A DNA stretch of 64,000 nucleotides from Anthopleura xanthogrammica. Its lineage: Eukaryota; Cnidaria; Anthozoa; Actiniaria; Actiniidae. Below the pieces are notes generated by a model. That model searched no databases and had not been told where the DNA came from. It was given only the letters and a program-made list of their open reading frames with translations. The translations under genes and the position numbers were made by a program. Of this stretch, positions 20,801-35,019 are shown in pieces; the first letter of the stretch is position 1; the number at the start of each line of letters is the position of its first letter. Location: assembly GCA_964019055.1 (NCBI GenBank), contig OZ025217.1, positions 1,824,501-1,888,500 on the forward strand, in the 5' to 3' direction.

Positions 20801-21382
20801 TTAATTAATGAAAGTAATCATATCTCAGCTCCTAAAATCCTTCTTAAATCTCTCTATTCATACCAAGCAGCCCAATATACAAACTCCATTAGTTCTTTAT
20901 TAAACGATTCCCTCGGGACCCCATAAATCCTTTCTAAGGATCAATTAACGGTTAGTTGATGAATCAAATAAAACAAAGAGACCACACTCGATATCAAAAG
21001 ATCACAAACAAATGTAAAGATAGCGTTGTTATGGCCTATTAGAGATCTGGAGTAGTAACTTTTTGAAGGCACTTTTAGACTTGAAAACTGATCATTTTCC
21101 CGCTCATTATTAAGTCTATTCTCAGAATAGTTTCTGGAAACGAAATTGTGTACAAAATTGTAAAGGTACAGATCCATCGCAACAGACGCGTAACAAGTTC
21201 TGCTTATATTAGTGAAGTGGACTAAAATATTCGTAAAGATGTTTCTTAAATGTCTTAAATCATGAAAAAAGTATAGAATATTCAAACTCAAAGACGCAAA
21301 ATTGTTTGCAAGTCGAAAAGAAAGACTATCTTCTTGTCCAAATACGAAATTTTAGCGTAAAAGTTTCGGGAATCAACTGAGA

Positions 21383-22606
21383 ATGAAGACAGCATTTATG
21401 CCTAAGCTTCAGACATTTCAACTTCAACAAGATGCGAAGCTACGAAGAACACGAAGAAGTCGTTCCGAAAGTGAGTTGGATGGACTAAGTTATGGAAATG
21501 GCAGTGGAAATGGAAGTCTTCTACAGAATGCTTGGTTGAAGAATGAAAGAATGACAAGAAGTCGAGTTGCTTGGGATTCTACTTTGAATCATTGGGAGTC
21601 ATATCATAATAGTTCTTCTGCGGGTAATTTTGGAAGAACTCGGAACAGACATCAACGAAGGGTGACATTTAGTGATAGGAAAACAAACGATTCTTGGCTC
21701 AATTCAGGATTCTGTATCAAGCACCAGACTCAAGAACCAAATGGAAATCAAGAAACGACGATTTCTATATCACGCGAGAGAGACTTTTGCGAAGTGCTTG
21801 GAAACCAGTACTGTAAGTCCTGTCGCAAAGAAGGCTTACGAAAGGAATGTATAGATGATTTTGAGTCGACATATATGGGTGGAAAAAGCCACCAAGAGCA
21901 GAGATCTTTTACACCGTTTAGTGATATTGTCCTCTGTAGAAGTCCAGCTATACCACAGAGTGATAGCCGTGGACTGTTTAGTAGGCTTCATGATATTAGT
22001 AGCTGCTCGCCTGAGTATTACATAAACCCAGCTGATGGAATAAACTATTGTGCAGATCAACCTATCTCATCCTGCTCTCCAATTGATGCAAGCATGGACG
22101 ACTCTGAAGTGTTCGAGAATAGTGTTCCTCCTCTGAATTCCCTTGACCTTGAATGCAGCGAAAAAGATGAAGGATTATTTCAAGGGGACGAAGAAAAAGT
22201 AGCACACTTTGGAAACGACACAGAACATGAACTAGAAATTAAAAAATCTGTGGAGAATAGCTCCAAAACTTTAGCAAGAAAGACATCGTCATTTCGCTCA
22301 GCAGCAAGAGCAGTTGCCCTAGCAACCACACGTGCTCCAGCGATAAAGTCCAACATCTTTTTACCTGAACTGAACCTTAGAGAAGTTAAGGCAAAAATGC
22401 AACACATTCTTAGTAGGAGCGCTAATGCGAACGAGGAGAAATGGGTAGGGGTGTTTTCTAAAAAGAGAAAAAGTTCCTTTCGGGAGATGGCAATCGAGCC
22501 TCCTCAAATTACTGTTGACTTCGCGATGGGAATTTTTGACCCAAAGAAAAGACAACTGCATAAAAAAATTACCTATGCTGCTGTAGAACCTGGTGAGGAT
22601 TTATAA
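21383..22606 (+). CDS. Gene D: intronless 407-residue protein of unknown family
   Basis: A single long ORF from a true ATG 48 bp after the end of the duplicated segment. I recognise no domain. Visible features: a basic Arg/Ser-rich N-terminus (residues 20-30, LRRTRRSRSES); a Gly/Asn/Ser linker; HQRRVTFSDRK (90-100), matching the RVxF docking motif for protein phosphatase 1; a Cys-containing segment around 134-155 (FCEV, QYCKSCRK, KEC); an acidic middle; and a conserved-looking C-terminus rich in Phe, Pro and Lys. There is no signal peptide or membrane segment. A short segment, NERMTRSRVAW (54-64), is loosely like block 4 of A/B/C (RERTLTRIAWKRL), which may be coincidence. A polyadenylation signal lies at 22779-22784. 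Confidence 0.75.
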   Translation: MKTAFMPKLQTFQLQQDAKLRRTRRSRSESELDGLSYGNGSGNGSLLQNAWLKNERMTRSRVAWDSTLNHWESYHNSSSAGNFGRTRNRHQRRVTFSDRKTNDSWLNSGFCIKHQTQEPNGNQETTISISRERDFCEVLGNQYCKSCRKEGLRKECIDDFESTYMGGKSHQEQRSFTPFSDIVLCRSPAIPQSDSRGLFSRLHDISSCSPEYYINPADGINYCADQPISSCSPIDASMDDSEVFENSVPPLNSLDLECSEKDEGLFQGDEEKVAHFGNDTEHELEIKKSVENSSKTLARKTSSFRSAARAVALATTRAPAIKSNIFLPELNLREVKAKMQHILSRSANANEEKWVGVFSKKRKSSFREMAIEPPQITVDFAMGIFDPKKRQLHKKITYAAVEPGEDL

Positions 22607-22778
22607 TGGTAATTGAAAGAGTGATTTCAAAATTGCATGACCGCTTAGAACTCGTTTTTGTACGATGTACTTGGCGAAGACGTGTAAAGACGTGATTGGT
22701 TAATCGTACTTTCAAAAGAATTTTCAAGAAGACTTATACTGATGTTTCAAAAATGTCATTTAGTGTTGTGAATGTATG

Positions 22779-22784
22779 AATAAA
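22779..22784 (+). promoter_or_regulatory. Polyadenylation signal of gene D
   Basis: AATAAA 173 bp after the stop codon of gene D. Confidence 0.65.
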
Positions 22785-24269
22785 ATAGAGAATTCTTAAT
22801 ATAATATCACGCGGGATGTCATTGCATCTGATCAAACAGAAGCATTGAATGAATAAACAGATGTGTTAACTTTCAATAGGTGCCTAAAAAGCTTTCTAAA
22901 TTATCTGTAAACAGAAGCTCTTTCTCAACTAATACAAGATGGACGGACTATGAGGTGATCATGGTTATAACGAGCAATTCCATTGGTTAGTTAATTCCTG
23001 GTCACGTGATCATCTCAAATCCAAAGGTATCCCAAACCAGAATAATTTCAGTAGGAGGAGAAAGAGAAGAGAGATAATTCTTCGATTGCTTTACTTATCC
23101 TAAAGTAAATTGAAATTTAACTAAGATATTGATGTCGGCACGACTTTAGTGGACAAACCCAAGCAGATTCTCAAGCTGCCCAAACATCAAATAGGTCCAA
23201 ATTCAATTGAACACTATTCATGTCGGAATAAATGCAATTTTGATATGCACCGCAACTAGAAGTTGATAGGGCTGTTCAAACTTTCAATATAGGTCCAAAT
23301 TCAATTGAACACTATTGATGTTGGAATAACTGGAATATTGATATGATGCAGCGTTTGGCTGTCCAAACTTTCAATAAGATATGATTGAAGATATTGATGT
23401 CGGGATGTCCTTGTACTTTTGGGTTGAGGATTAGAGTATCGCTCATGTGTAAACAAGTTAGCACATATGGTCAAACTGAAGTTGAAATTCCCTTCTGGGG
23501 ACATCCCTTTGTCGGAAAAATGTGTCTCCTTTTCTTTCATTTTTCATTCAAAAATACTAATAATTAGGAAATTATGGATGATACTTGGATCTGGCCGATT
23601 TAGCACGTAATGTCCAGTTTACGGAGGTTTTTGTATGTTTTTGCACAGATGAAGATATTCGTAATGTTAAATACAACAGATATTTTGGAAATCAAACTGA
23701 GAAGTAGGCTTTTTGGACAAACTCATAAAAGTAGAAAATACAGAAAACAACAAGTACGTGAATAAGAAGGAAACTTAAACATCGTGTAAAAAAGTTCTTA
23801 ACTGTACTGACTTTTTGGACGTTACTCCTTCGAATTCGTCGGAGTTAAATAACTACACTCGAACTTCCACTAACAGCCACCCCCCACAACGGCCACCTCT
23901 ACCCAACGCCCGAGGGGTACTCCCATATACAGGGATGTTCCGCTGGATAGGTTACGGTATGGTGAGTTCATACCTATTAGTATTCAGTAACTGAAACTTC
24001 TCCACAACGGTCACCTCTACAACTGCCATTATCAAGATAGAAAACATATTTGTTTAAAGGATTTTTTGTTTGTTGAATGCGTGATGTTGTTTCCACACAA
24101 TATCAACAAATATTATACATACATTTGCGATCTGTTGGTGTTCCTTTGTCTTCTTTAGCGCCATGCCTTCACAGCTTCCCAGGTGTTTATCAGTCGGCGG
24201 TACTCCATTCAGCTTAAATACAGCTCATCTGACTTGTTCAACCACAGAACTTTTCAGAAGACAACCAAG
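22785..24269. other. Spacer between gene D and astacin 1; no gene seen
   Basis: It holds an imperfect direct repeat: AGGTCCAAATTCAATTGAAC starts near 23192 and 23285, about 65 bp each. A short segment of CACCTCTAC repeats lies at 23870-24035. The last 150 bp are the 5' flank of the first astacin gene, with TTAAATACAGC as a weak TATA-like candidate. Confidence 0.6.
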
Positions 24270-27249
24270 ATGAAGCTACTAGTCTTGTTCGTGGTGATTG
24301 GTGTTGCCTTTGCTAACAATCCTGATGGTAAGTGAAAAACAAAAAATATGAAAAAGTAAAAAGGAAATACGGATAAGTGAACAATATTATGGGTACTGAA
24401 TTTTTTCGCATACTCAAAATTTTTCACATTTAAAATCTCTCAGAAATAAATTTTCTTTGTCTAAGTTACATCTAGACTTATTAAGTGCTACCTTCTCGAA
24501 ACTTACCGGAGGTGAAAGGAACTGTACTCAAGGGAATGACACGTACGAAGTCTGAAATACGAAAAGAATATAGTTACGGAAGGTCTAATTAGCGTTAAAG
24601 TGGAAAGTTAAAAACTAGTTTTGAATTCAAATAAACCTAACGCAGTGATCGTGAAAAATTCGCTATTGCTGAAGCACACCTCTTTATTTTTTCATATACT
24701 TAAAAGTGTATACTTACCAAACACTCTTTTTGTTGACACATTACTTGAAAAGAAAACGCCGGAGTTGACGAAACCAACTTGTACGAGGGAGACATGATCC
24801 TGACTGACGCCCAACGAATGTCAGCTGAAATGGGACTGGATGTGGATAAACCAATCGGTAGAGGAAGCATCAAGAATGGCCGCTGGCCAGGAGGAGTTAT
24901 GGCTTACACTATTGATGGCAGATTACGTGAGTAACTCGACGTCATCGATCTTTCTTCAAACTCTTCACACTATTGACCAAGATTCTGTCTCTGTTGGATA
25001 GGCTCTCAGTCTAAAAATTCTGTTTGTGATTCTGTTTTTTTATTGATATTTATCCTCACTTAGGACGCGACTCCCGAGCAATGAATGCCATCAGAGCCGG
25101 AATGAAAATGTGGACTGACAATACTTGTATCAGGTTCAAAGAGAGGACGAACGAGTATGCGTATGCGCAGTTCCACATTGGACAAGGGTAAGTAGTGCCA
25201 CGTACTTTAAATCCGTCACGCAATACATGTTTTGGAGGTGAAACTCTACGCGTCTTCTCTTCTCGTCGGTGTGTGGTTATTGTCAGATGACGGGCAAATT
25301 CAAAGGAATAGACTCTGCTTGATTACAAATAATATGAATGGGTGCATCTTTATTTCACAGCTGTTCTTCTATGGTCGGACGAACAGGACGCCTTCAGAGA
25401 ATCAGTCTCGCCGGTGGATGCTGGTACGCGGGGATTGTTGCGCACGAAATTGGTGAGTGTCACGCATTCACTTCATTGCTCGACTTCTGCCTTCTCGCGC
25501 ATCCAGTCTCACAAGCTTATGCACCACAATTTTGCTACCTGCAGTCTTCCTTTGGAAAGGGAACTAATAGTCAACTCATTTTCCAGTTCTGGGTCACGCA
25601 ATCTCCACATATCCATTTATCCATCTCGCGCCAAATTCAGTCCCGCAGTCTTACGGGTCCGCTACCAGTCTTGGGATAAGGGGACTAGTAGTTGACTCAA
25701 TTTCAAGTTCTGGGTCACGCAATTTTCACTTATCCATTTCTTCTTATTTTTACGACCTCAAGGTCACGCACTCGGTTTTTACCACGAGCAGTCACGCCCA
25801 GATCGAGACAGTTACGTTACCATCTACTGGAACAACATCAACTCAAGTAAGTCATGCACAATGAAATAAGGAAGCTAAAAAAAAGGCATAACCAGTTGCT
25901 CAAATCTCATATATTTTTCTTCAAAGACATGAAGTTCAACTTCAACAAGTACTCAAGGTCCACCATTGATTCTCTGGGAACTCCATACGATTACAACAGC
26001 GTTATGCACTATGATAGTTACGCATTCAGCAGAAACAGGAAACCAACTATCGTAGCTAAGCAATCTGGGGTAAGAGAGGATAGTATCACAGGAAGCCCAA
26101 GCAATGTTTTTGTACCTTATTGTAGTTTGCTTACCAATTTTTGTCCGTTTGTCTTGCTGCTGTTCTTTGTCTCTGTACGGGAATTGGAGTCAATCCGACG
26201 AGTTTTAGGCTTTATACGGGCCTGCTAACTGATATAAATAGTGAAATAAATAATGAATAGATACATAATTCCACATACTATCCATCCTTTGTAAAAATAT
26301 TGCTTGGGCTTCCTGTGGTAGCATGATTTCCAAACATTTGCAGAGGTTTGAAGGTTATGCTCCTTTCCGTAGTCTTCCCACAATCCCTTATGATCCTAGC
26401 GCGAGCTCGAGGTCAGGGTAAAATTTGCAAATTTCTTATTCATTTTTATGCAAATTTTACCCTGACCTCAACCTCATGCTCGGATCATAAGGGATTGTGG
26501 GAAGACTATGGAAAGGTGCATAGTGGAATTTTTTTGAATTTGTTGAGCTTGTAAAAGTAGCTACTTAGTTTTTGGTAAAGGAAAGAGCAGCCAAGAAAAG
26601 GGCTGAAATTCTCCCTTAAACGGGGAGAGGAGGGGACACAATATTCCCTATTTTTCTATTCCAATCCTGCATACTAAATGCTACGTATTATCACTACTTG
26701 CAGGTGAAACTTGGCAATCGTAGGTACCTGAGTAAGACCGACATCCAACAGATGAATATGATGTACAAGTGTAGTGGTGGTGGTGGTGGTGGTGGCGGTG
26801 GTGGAGGCGTTAAACCACCACCCCCTCCCCCTTCAGGTAACAGAGCAGATTACGAAATTTATAGAAGTGTTTAAGGATTTAAGGCAAAGTTCTGTAAAGA
26901 CAAATATCAAACACCTTCAGGCAGGTTCAAAAGCGAGGTCGATCCGCCTCTTTCAATAAGTACTCGAAACAAGTGTGTGAAGTCACAGGGGGTTATAGTC
27001 CAGATCTCTGGCTAGAGACAGCGCAGAATCCATCCAAACCCCACTTGCTCCAAATAACCCTCAACAAACTTTATCCATCCCTCTCCTTCTAAATGCTAAA
27101 GCTGTTATCTTATGTATCGAAATAATTTGCTTCATTAATTGTGCTGTTTAGTTTGTAAGAACAAGAACCCCTTATGCCCGATACTTGGTCTTGGCTGCAT
27201 ACTTCCAGGAATCAAAGAACAATGTAGGAAGACCTGCAAAGTGTGCTAG
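24270..27249 (+). CDS. Astacin 1: secreted zinc metalloprotease with ShKT tail, 8 exons
   Basis: Exons: 24270-24327, 24753-24926, 25064-25187, 25361-25452, 25763-25846, 25927-26069, 26704-26836, 27152-27249. All have GT-AG sites and compatible phases; the total is 301 residues. A signal peptide (1-15) is followed by a short propeptide with YEGDM, whose Asp is the astacin aspartate-switch position. The catalytic domain has [12 protein letters not shown] (147-158; three zinc His, catalytic Glu148), RPDRD, and the Met-turn SVMHY (202-206). After about 250 a Gly-run and Pro-run linker leads to a six-Cys ShKT-type module in the last exon (Cys spacing as in ShK domains). The family cleaves extracellular protein substrates; in cnidarians such proteins occur in nematocytes, gland cells and matrix. 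Substrate here is unknown. AATAAA is at 27349-27354. It is a tandem duplicate of the gene at 29763. Confidence 0.95.
26353..26527. mobile_element. Fold-back element in astacin 1 intron 6
   Basis: Arms of about 75 bp: CCGTAGTCTTCCCACAATCC at the left pairs with GGATTGTGGGAAGACTATGG at the right. Inner arms AGGTCAGGGTAAAATTTGC and GCAAATTTTACCCTGACCT also pair. Confidence 0.9.
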
Positions 27250-27348
27250 GTGAGGCACGAAGACTTAGGACGCAATGCTTCCCACATATCTTCGTGAATT
27301 AAGGTTTCTTGAGGCTAACCCTGAGCAACAGAGAACTTGAAACTGGGG

Positions 27349-27354
27349 AATAAA
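27349..27354 (+). promoter_or_regulatory. Polyadenylation signal of astacin 1
   Basis: AATAAA 100 bp after the stop codon. Confidence 0.7.
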
Positions 27355-27394
27355 ATCTTGAGTTTCCCTTAATAATAGACTTCTTTACCTTGGC

Positions 27395-27557
27395 AGGGAC
27401 CGCGAAGAGGGAGGGGCTGGTAGGGCTATAGTCCTACCACTTTATCCCTTTTCCCATACTAGTCTCTTATATTTTTCAATCTTAGCCCCACCACTTTTTC
27501 CCATACTAGTCTTTCATATAGTCCCACCACGTATTAGGGTGTTCCGCGGTCCCTGCT
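27395..27557. mobile_element. MITE with GGCAGGGACCGCG ends
   Basis: Short inverted ends (CAGGGACCGCG and CGCGGTCCCTG) enclose two internal repeats of TTTCCCATACTAGTCT. It lies in the 3' flank of astacin 1. Confidence 0.65.
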
Positions 27558-27564
27558 TGGGCGT

Positions 27565-27719
27565 AATGTTTTCTTTTTTCAGACCACGTGTCTTTTTTTT
27601 GAGAAGATTCTTTGTTTGAGTTGTATCCATATTCATGTGTCTTCTCATGTGCAACCGTTAAAAATAGAAATGGTACTCTAGGGATTGACGCGTGGTCTGA
27701 AATGGAAAAACATTACCCC
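27565..27719. mobile_element. MITE, same family as 62578-62745
   Basis: The inverted ends (GTAATGTTTTC...TTTCAGACCACG and CGTGGTCTGAAAT...AACATTAC) match the element at 62578-62745. The interior (TATCCATATTCATGTGTCTT) is in the opposite orientation there. Confidence 0.8.
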
Positions 27720-28132
27720 CAAGCTAAAATGGTCTATTTCATGAAATTTTGATTTGTCACGATAATTGAACTGTTATATTTTATTTTTTTCTTTGCAGCA
27801 TCTTTTTCAGGTGGATCAGTACCCAAGATACGACATGCTATAATCATAACTAACTTTGATTTTTCCCTGTTAAACAGATTTTGAGTTTTAATAAAGCACT
27901 CACTTGAAAATAAAGAAGTTATTGTGTTCTTCAGCCAAATATCCCTTTAATAAGATTAATAAGGAATTAGCTACGCCTTAACCAAGCGCGAAAGCGCGGG
28001 TCACATACACCAATAAGAAAAAACACGTAAATACTCAAAATGGCGTCGACAACGCAACTAGACCGGCGTGCTCGAGCTCCCAAAAAAATTTCCCACGTAA
28101 TTTTTGCAGTAGAGAGTACATGTATAATAAAA

Positions 28133-28576
28133 GCCACCCGGTTGGCTCAGTTGGTTGAGCACCGGGCTTTTAGTGCGGGAAGTCGTGGGTTCTTGAAAGC
28201 CCCGGTGGCCTTCCAACACTCAGGGTCTTGAAATAACTGAGGAGAAGGTGTTGCCTTTGTAATAACATCTACAAATGGTTAGACCTTCACGTGGCTCGGA
28301 TGACCACGTAAAATGGCGGTCCCGGCCGTCTCCCCACACTACCTAACCCTGCATCGGAGGGACGTATAAAAGAACCACTGAGGACGTAAAGAAACCCTGG
28401 CAGTGACCACCCTCAGTGTCTGGCCTTTACTAAAGATTTCTTAATGGGTTGATTGCGGGATTGGGATGGGAATCTTAAGGGGGTTGGGGATTGGTGCAAT
28501 GTACCTCGAAGGGGACAATGTGTCCTTTTGTGCAGCACCAGCCTGCGGGCAAAACATCATCAAAAAAAAAAAAAAA
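28133..28576 (+). mobile_element. tRNA-derived SINE
   Basis: A tRNA-like head (A box TTGGCTCAGTTGGTTGAGCA and a mutated B box near TGGGTTCTTGAA) is followed by the same body as the SINE at 3055-3503. The 3' end is an A-run of 14. The decayed B box argues against a live tRNA gene. Confidence 0.9.
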
Positions 28577-28771
28577 GAGAGACAAAAGATCATTTTAGCT
28601 GTCCCGTGTGTCTGTGAAGGGAGTAGGAATGTTCAAATTCTTGATAAGTTTTCCACGCAATGATCGGAACTTCCTCAAAATTACACTAATTTAGTGTTTC
28701 TTCAGAATTATTCATCGCATTATCATTTAAAAGCAAGCAAGTGAACCGATACGTACACCTTGTTATGAAGC

Positions 28772-29068
28772 ACAACATGGAATATTATGCGCGAGGAAAA
28801 TACCGACTGATGAAACAGACACACTTAAGGCAAACACAGATGAGTCAAGATATACCAAACAACAAATGACAACATGGAATGTTATGCACGAGGAAAATAC
28901 CGACGACTGATGAAACAGACACACTTAAGGCAAACACAGATGAGTCAAGATATACCAAACAACAAATGACAACATGGAATATTATGCACGAGGAAAATAC
29001 CGACGACTGATGAAACAGACACACTTAAGGCAAACACAGATGAGTCAATATATACCAAACAACAAATG
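28772..29068. repeat. 100-bp tandem repeat, 3 copies
   Basis: Three nearly identical units starting ACAACATGGAAT and ending CCAAACAACAAATG; the first lacks 3 bp. Confidence 0.93.
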
Positions 29069-29245
29069 ATATCTAAATAGAACCACTGTCCCGATGATCC
29101 AAGATGGATGAGCTTTATTCAGGAAGTTGAAAAGCAATTTAACTGGGCAGGTCTTGGCCAGTTTGTTTGATCAAATTCCAATCAGGAATACAATCGAAGT
29201 CAAACGTATCCTGATTGGGCTTGACAGTGATTCAGGAAACATAAA

Positions 29246-29470
29246 ATGAAGATAAGGATGGAAGGAAGGATGGATGGAAGGATGGAAAGAAGGATGGATA
29301 AAAGGATGGATAAAAGGAAGGATGAAAGGAAGGATGAAAGGAAGGATGAAAGGAAGGATGAAAGGAAGGAAGGAAGGATGAAAGGAAGGAAGGAAGGAAG
29401 GATGGAAAGAAGGAAGGAAGTCATTAAGATAGGAAGGCAAAAAGGAACGAAGTCAACGAAGGAAGGAACG
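29246..29470. repeat. (GGAA/GGAT)n microsatellite
   Basis: A purine-rich run of GGAAGGAT-type tetranucleotides. The Pro/Ser/Phe-rich frames on the minus strand and the Lys/Glu/Arg-rich frame on the plus strand come from it. Confidence 0.95.
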
Positions 29471-29762
29471 AAGGAAGAAACTAGCTATATCAGCAAACAT
29501 GAACAGAGCAAGCAACAAACATGTTTAAGTTGTCAAAGCTGACTTTGAAAAGTTAAGTAAATATTTGTATACCTAATATTGCAATATCTGGTCGGAAAAA
29601 AACAAAAACACATCCTACTAACCTGTGTCTACTTTTTCGTCTTCAGTTCCTTGGTGATATTTCCTCAGCTTCCCATGTGCTCGGCAGCTGAAGCCTTTCT
29701 CTTCCCTTACAAATACAACCATGTTCAATCTCCAAGAACAGTTCTTCCGATAGACATTCAAG

Positions 29763-32455
<2,693 letters not shown>

Positions 32456-32993
32456 AACACATTTAACACACAAAAATCACATTTTCCATCCAACTTTAGC
32501 ATTTATTTAGTTTTGACTGTTATATTTAGTACATCATTCATTGATGGGCCTCTCGAAGCTGGAGCGTAAGATTTCTTTGATTCACTAGAAGTATTATTCC
32601 CTCGAGCTTTCTTTCTTTCTTTACTAGTTTATCAGGGAAACAAGGATATTTTTAACAAATTTGGAATGAAAAGACAACCAATTTACTAAAGTTAATTTTC
32701 ACAATTGTTTTTTCTATCTGCAGGTGTTACAAATCTCTTATGATTTTGCTTCGCTGGCTCAAGAAAAAATGAATAAAAGATTATGATTACATAAATACTA
32801 TAGCTGTCTTTGATGTGTTGCTTTTACGTGTTATATTAAATTAAAGTTAAACAGTTGAAAGTTCTGGTTAATGATTTGAAGATACTTAGATAAGTGCAGT
32901 GTTGTCCCTTGAGACGGGCACACGGCACTCCATGGCCAAACAGAAACTTGGAGTAGATTAAGAAATCCTTCAAATTTTGTCGATTCCCTGAAA

Positions 32994-33125
32994 CCAGCAC
33001 TTGGCTGATTAAAGTCAGGGCACGGCTAACTCACAGATTGAATCCTGAAAAAATCCCTGGGCTGATCAAAGTCACGACACGCCTAACTCACAGATCGAAC
33101 TTAAACAACCTCTGGGCTGATTTTG
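32994..33125. repeat. Two-unit repeat related to 53626-53690
   Basis: Two units of about 66 bp share GGCTGAT, AAAGTCA, CGGCTAACTCACAGAT and CCTCTGGGCTGAT. A single inverted unit lies at 53626-53690. Confidence 0.75.
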
Positions 33126-33189
33126 TGTCATGATTTCATTTGATTTTTCTTGCCATGAAATGAGAAATCGGCATGGAATTGACACTTCC

Positions 33190-33925
33190 TTTGGTCCTAG
33201 ATGCACTTATTCACTTATAAACAGACCTCTATAATACGGACACCTCTCTATTACGAACACTTCCTTTGGTCCTGGCTGCACTTATTCCTTTATAAACAGA
33301 CCTCTATAATACGGACACCTCTCTATTACGAACACTTCCTTTGGTCCTGGCTGCACTTATTCCTTTATAAACAGACCTCTATAATACGGACACCTCTCTA
33401 TTACGAACACTTCCTTTGGTCCTGGCTGCACTTATTCCTTTATAAACAGACCTCTATAATACGGACACCTCTCTATTACGAACACTTCCTTTGGTTCCAG
33501 ATGCACTACAAAACAGACCTCTATAATACGGACACCTCTCTATTACGGACACTTCCTTTGGTCCTGGATGCACTACAAAACAGACCTCTCTAATACGGAC
33601 ACCTCTCTATTACGGACACTTCCTTTGGTCCCAAATGCACTACAAAACAGACCTCTATAATACGGACACCTCTCTATTATGGACACTTCCTTTGGTCCCA
33701 AATGCACTACAAAACAGACCTCTCTAATACGGACACCTCTCTATTACGGACACTTCCTTTGGTCCTGGATGCACTACAAAACAGACCTCTCTAATACGGA
33801 CACCTCTCTATTACGGACACTTCCTTTGGTCCCAAATGCACTACAAAACAGACCTCTCTAATACGGACACCTCTCTATTACGGACACTTCCTTTGGTCCC
33901 AAATGCACTACAAAACAGACTTCTA
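33190..33925. repeat. Compound minisatellite (75-bp then 67-bp units)
   Basis: About four 75-bp units (with GGCTGCACTTATTCCTTTAT) pass into about six 67-bp units (with ATGCACTACAAAACAGACCT). All share AATACGGACACCTCTCTATT and CACTTCCTTTGGTCC. The 130-residue and 60-residue frames here are repeat artefacts. Confidence 0.95.
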
Positions 33926-33990
33926 TATTACTATAAACTTTTAAATACGCTTTTCACAAGTATAATTTCTTTTTCGAGTTTAGACGTACT

Positions 33991-35016
33991 CTAGAATTTT
34001 CTAAGTGATAATGATAGGTTTTCTCTAGTTGTCTCATCTTTTATCCCAAGATATACATTATTGCCATCCATAGTCTGTTGTTCTCTGAGTTTATGCCTTG
34101 AGGGTCTACGGCATTTGTTAATGATTTTGTTGACAACCACTCTCATCCATGTAGAATAGCGCTTACGAAACTCTCTTGGAACAATTCCATAGATATATGG
34201 ATTTAGGCAGCTATGAAAGATGCACAAAATGTCGGCATAGTTCATGAATTTCAGGACTAGCCTCTTTGCTTCCATTGTTCCAAACTCCCACATCATCATT
34301 CCAACTTGTAGAGGCATCAGGAGGATAGCAAATGCGATGACTATTGTTGCAATTGCTTTGATGATGTCCTTGTTCTCATGTTCTATATTTTCTCTCTGTA
34401 CTTGTCCTTCGTACTTCTTCAAGCTGAGACCTATCCCGATGTAGCAACATAGCACTATTACCAAAGGGAATAAATATTGAACAGCGAACAGAAAAAAGGT
34501 GTAAGCTCTTTTCTGAGTAATCGTGGACCAGTTAAGAAAGCAGTATCGCCCAGCTGACTCTGATACAACCAGAGCAGGGAGAAGAACAATGAATGCTGCT
34601 ACCCATAAACCTAAAACCCAAATTTTAGCAGTTTTTTGAGTGATCGTTTGAGTCCACATGAACAAGATACTGCGACACCGTATGACAGCCATGGATGTGA
34701 TAGTAAATATACTTGCACATAGCGGTACGCTCATGAGTGGCCAAAAGTAACGACAGAAGTTTTTTCCCTTGAGATGACCGGAAAGTAAGTAAAAATGGAC
34801 TCCAACGTATACCCAGATTGTCAACATGTCGGAGATGGCGAGATTAGTCAAGAATATATCGTTATCTGTTTTGTTCCCTTGCTTGCTCATTATTGCAGCA
34901 AGGACAGCACATCCGCCAAATGTGCCCAAGATCAGACTTGCAAGGTAAACGACAAAACGGACATTTCCTTCTGGTGAGTCAAGAGGATAGATGATCGATG
35001 AAGTGTTGTTACTCAT
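33991..35016 (-). CDS. Class A (rhodopsin-like) G protein-coupled receptor
   Basis: A single-exon 341-residue receptor with seven hydrophobic segments: about 20-43, 53-77, 88-116, 130-152, 171-195, 216-240 and 257-279. An N-glycosylation site lies near the N-terminus (NNTS). TM2 has NLAISDML with Asp63. The TM3/ECL2 disulphide pair is Cys88 and Cys159. TM7 has NPYIY (272-276). Departures from the family: the TM1 Asn is replaced by Gly (TFGGCAV), the DRY motif reads IRC (Arg113 kept), and TM6 lacks the CWxP Trp (LLMPLQ). The overall look is that of peptide or amine receptors, but the ligand cannot be named. The C-tail is basic then Ser-rich. Intronless receptors of this kind are expanded in cnidarians. 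Confidence 0.94.
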   Translation of the reverse strand: MSNNTSSIIYPLDSPEGNVRFVVYLASLILGTFGGCAVLAAIMSKQGNKTDNDIFLTNLAISDMLTIWVYVGVHFYLLSGHLKGKNFCRYFWPLMSVPLCASIFTITSMAVIRCRSILFMWTQTITQKTAKIWVLGLWVAAFIVLLPALVVSESAGRYCFLNWSTITQKRAYTFFLFAVQYLFPLVIVLCCYIGIGLSLKKYEGQVQRENIEHENKDIIKAIATIVIAFAILLMPLQVGMMMWEFGTMEAKRLVLKFMNYADILCIFHSCLNPYIYGIVPREFRKRYSTWMRVVVNKIINKCRRPSRHKLREQQTMDGNNVYLGIKDETTRENLSLSLRKF

Positions 35017-35019
35017 AGT

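Larger units (their letters stand above)
17690..21335. repeat. Segmental duplication, copy 2 (contains gene C)
   Basis: It aligns with about 9832-14965 through gene C, both flanks and the non-coding tail. It ends about 50 bp before the gene D start codon. It has its own private insertion, the fold-back at 19417-19800. Confidence 0.9.

Noticed and set aside
21836..22561. Minus-strand ORFs opposite gene D
   Set aside because: Shadows of the 407-residue frame, which has a proper start and a polyadenylation signal.
29171..29440. Pro/Ser/Phe-rich repeat ORFs and the Lys/Glu-rich plus-strand ORF
   Set aside because: All three frames arise from the GGAA/GGAT microsatellite.
33201..33593. 130-residue ORF with repeated TSIIRTPLYYEHFLW
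   Set aside because: It follows the 75-bp minisatellite (a multiple of three); when the unit changes to 67 bp the frame breaks.
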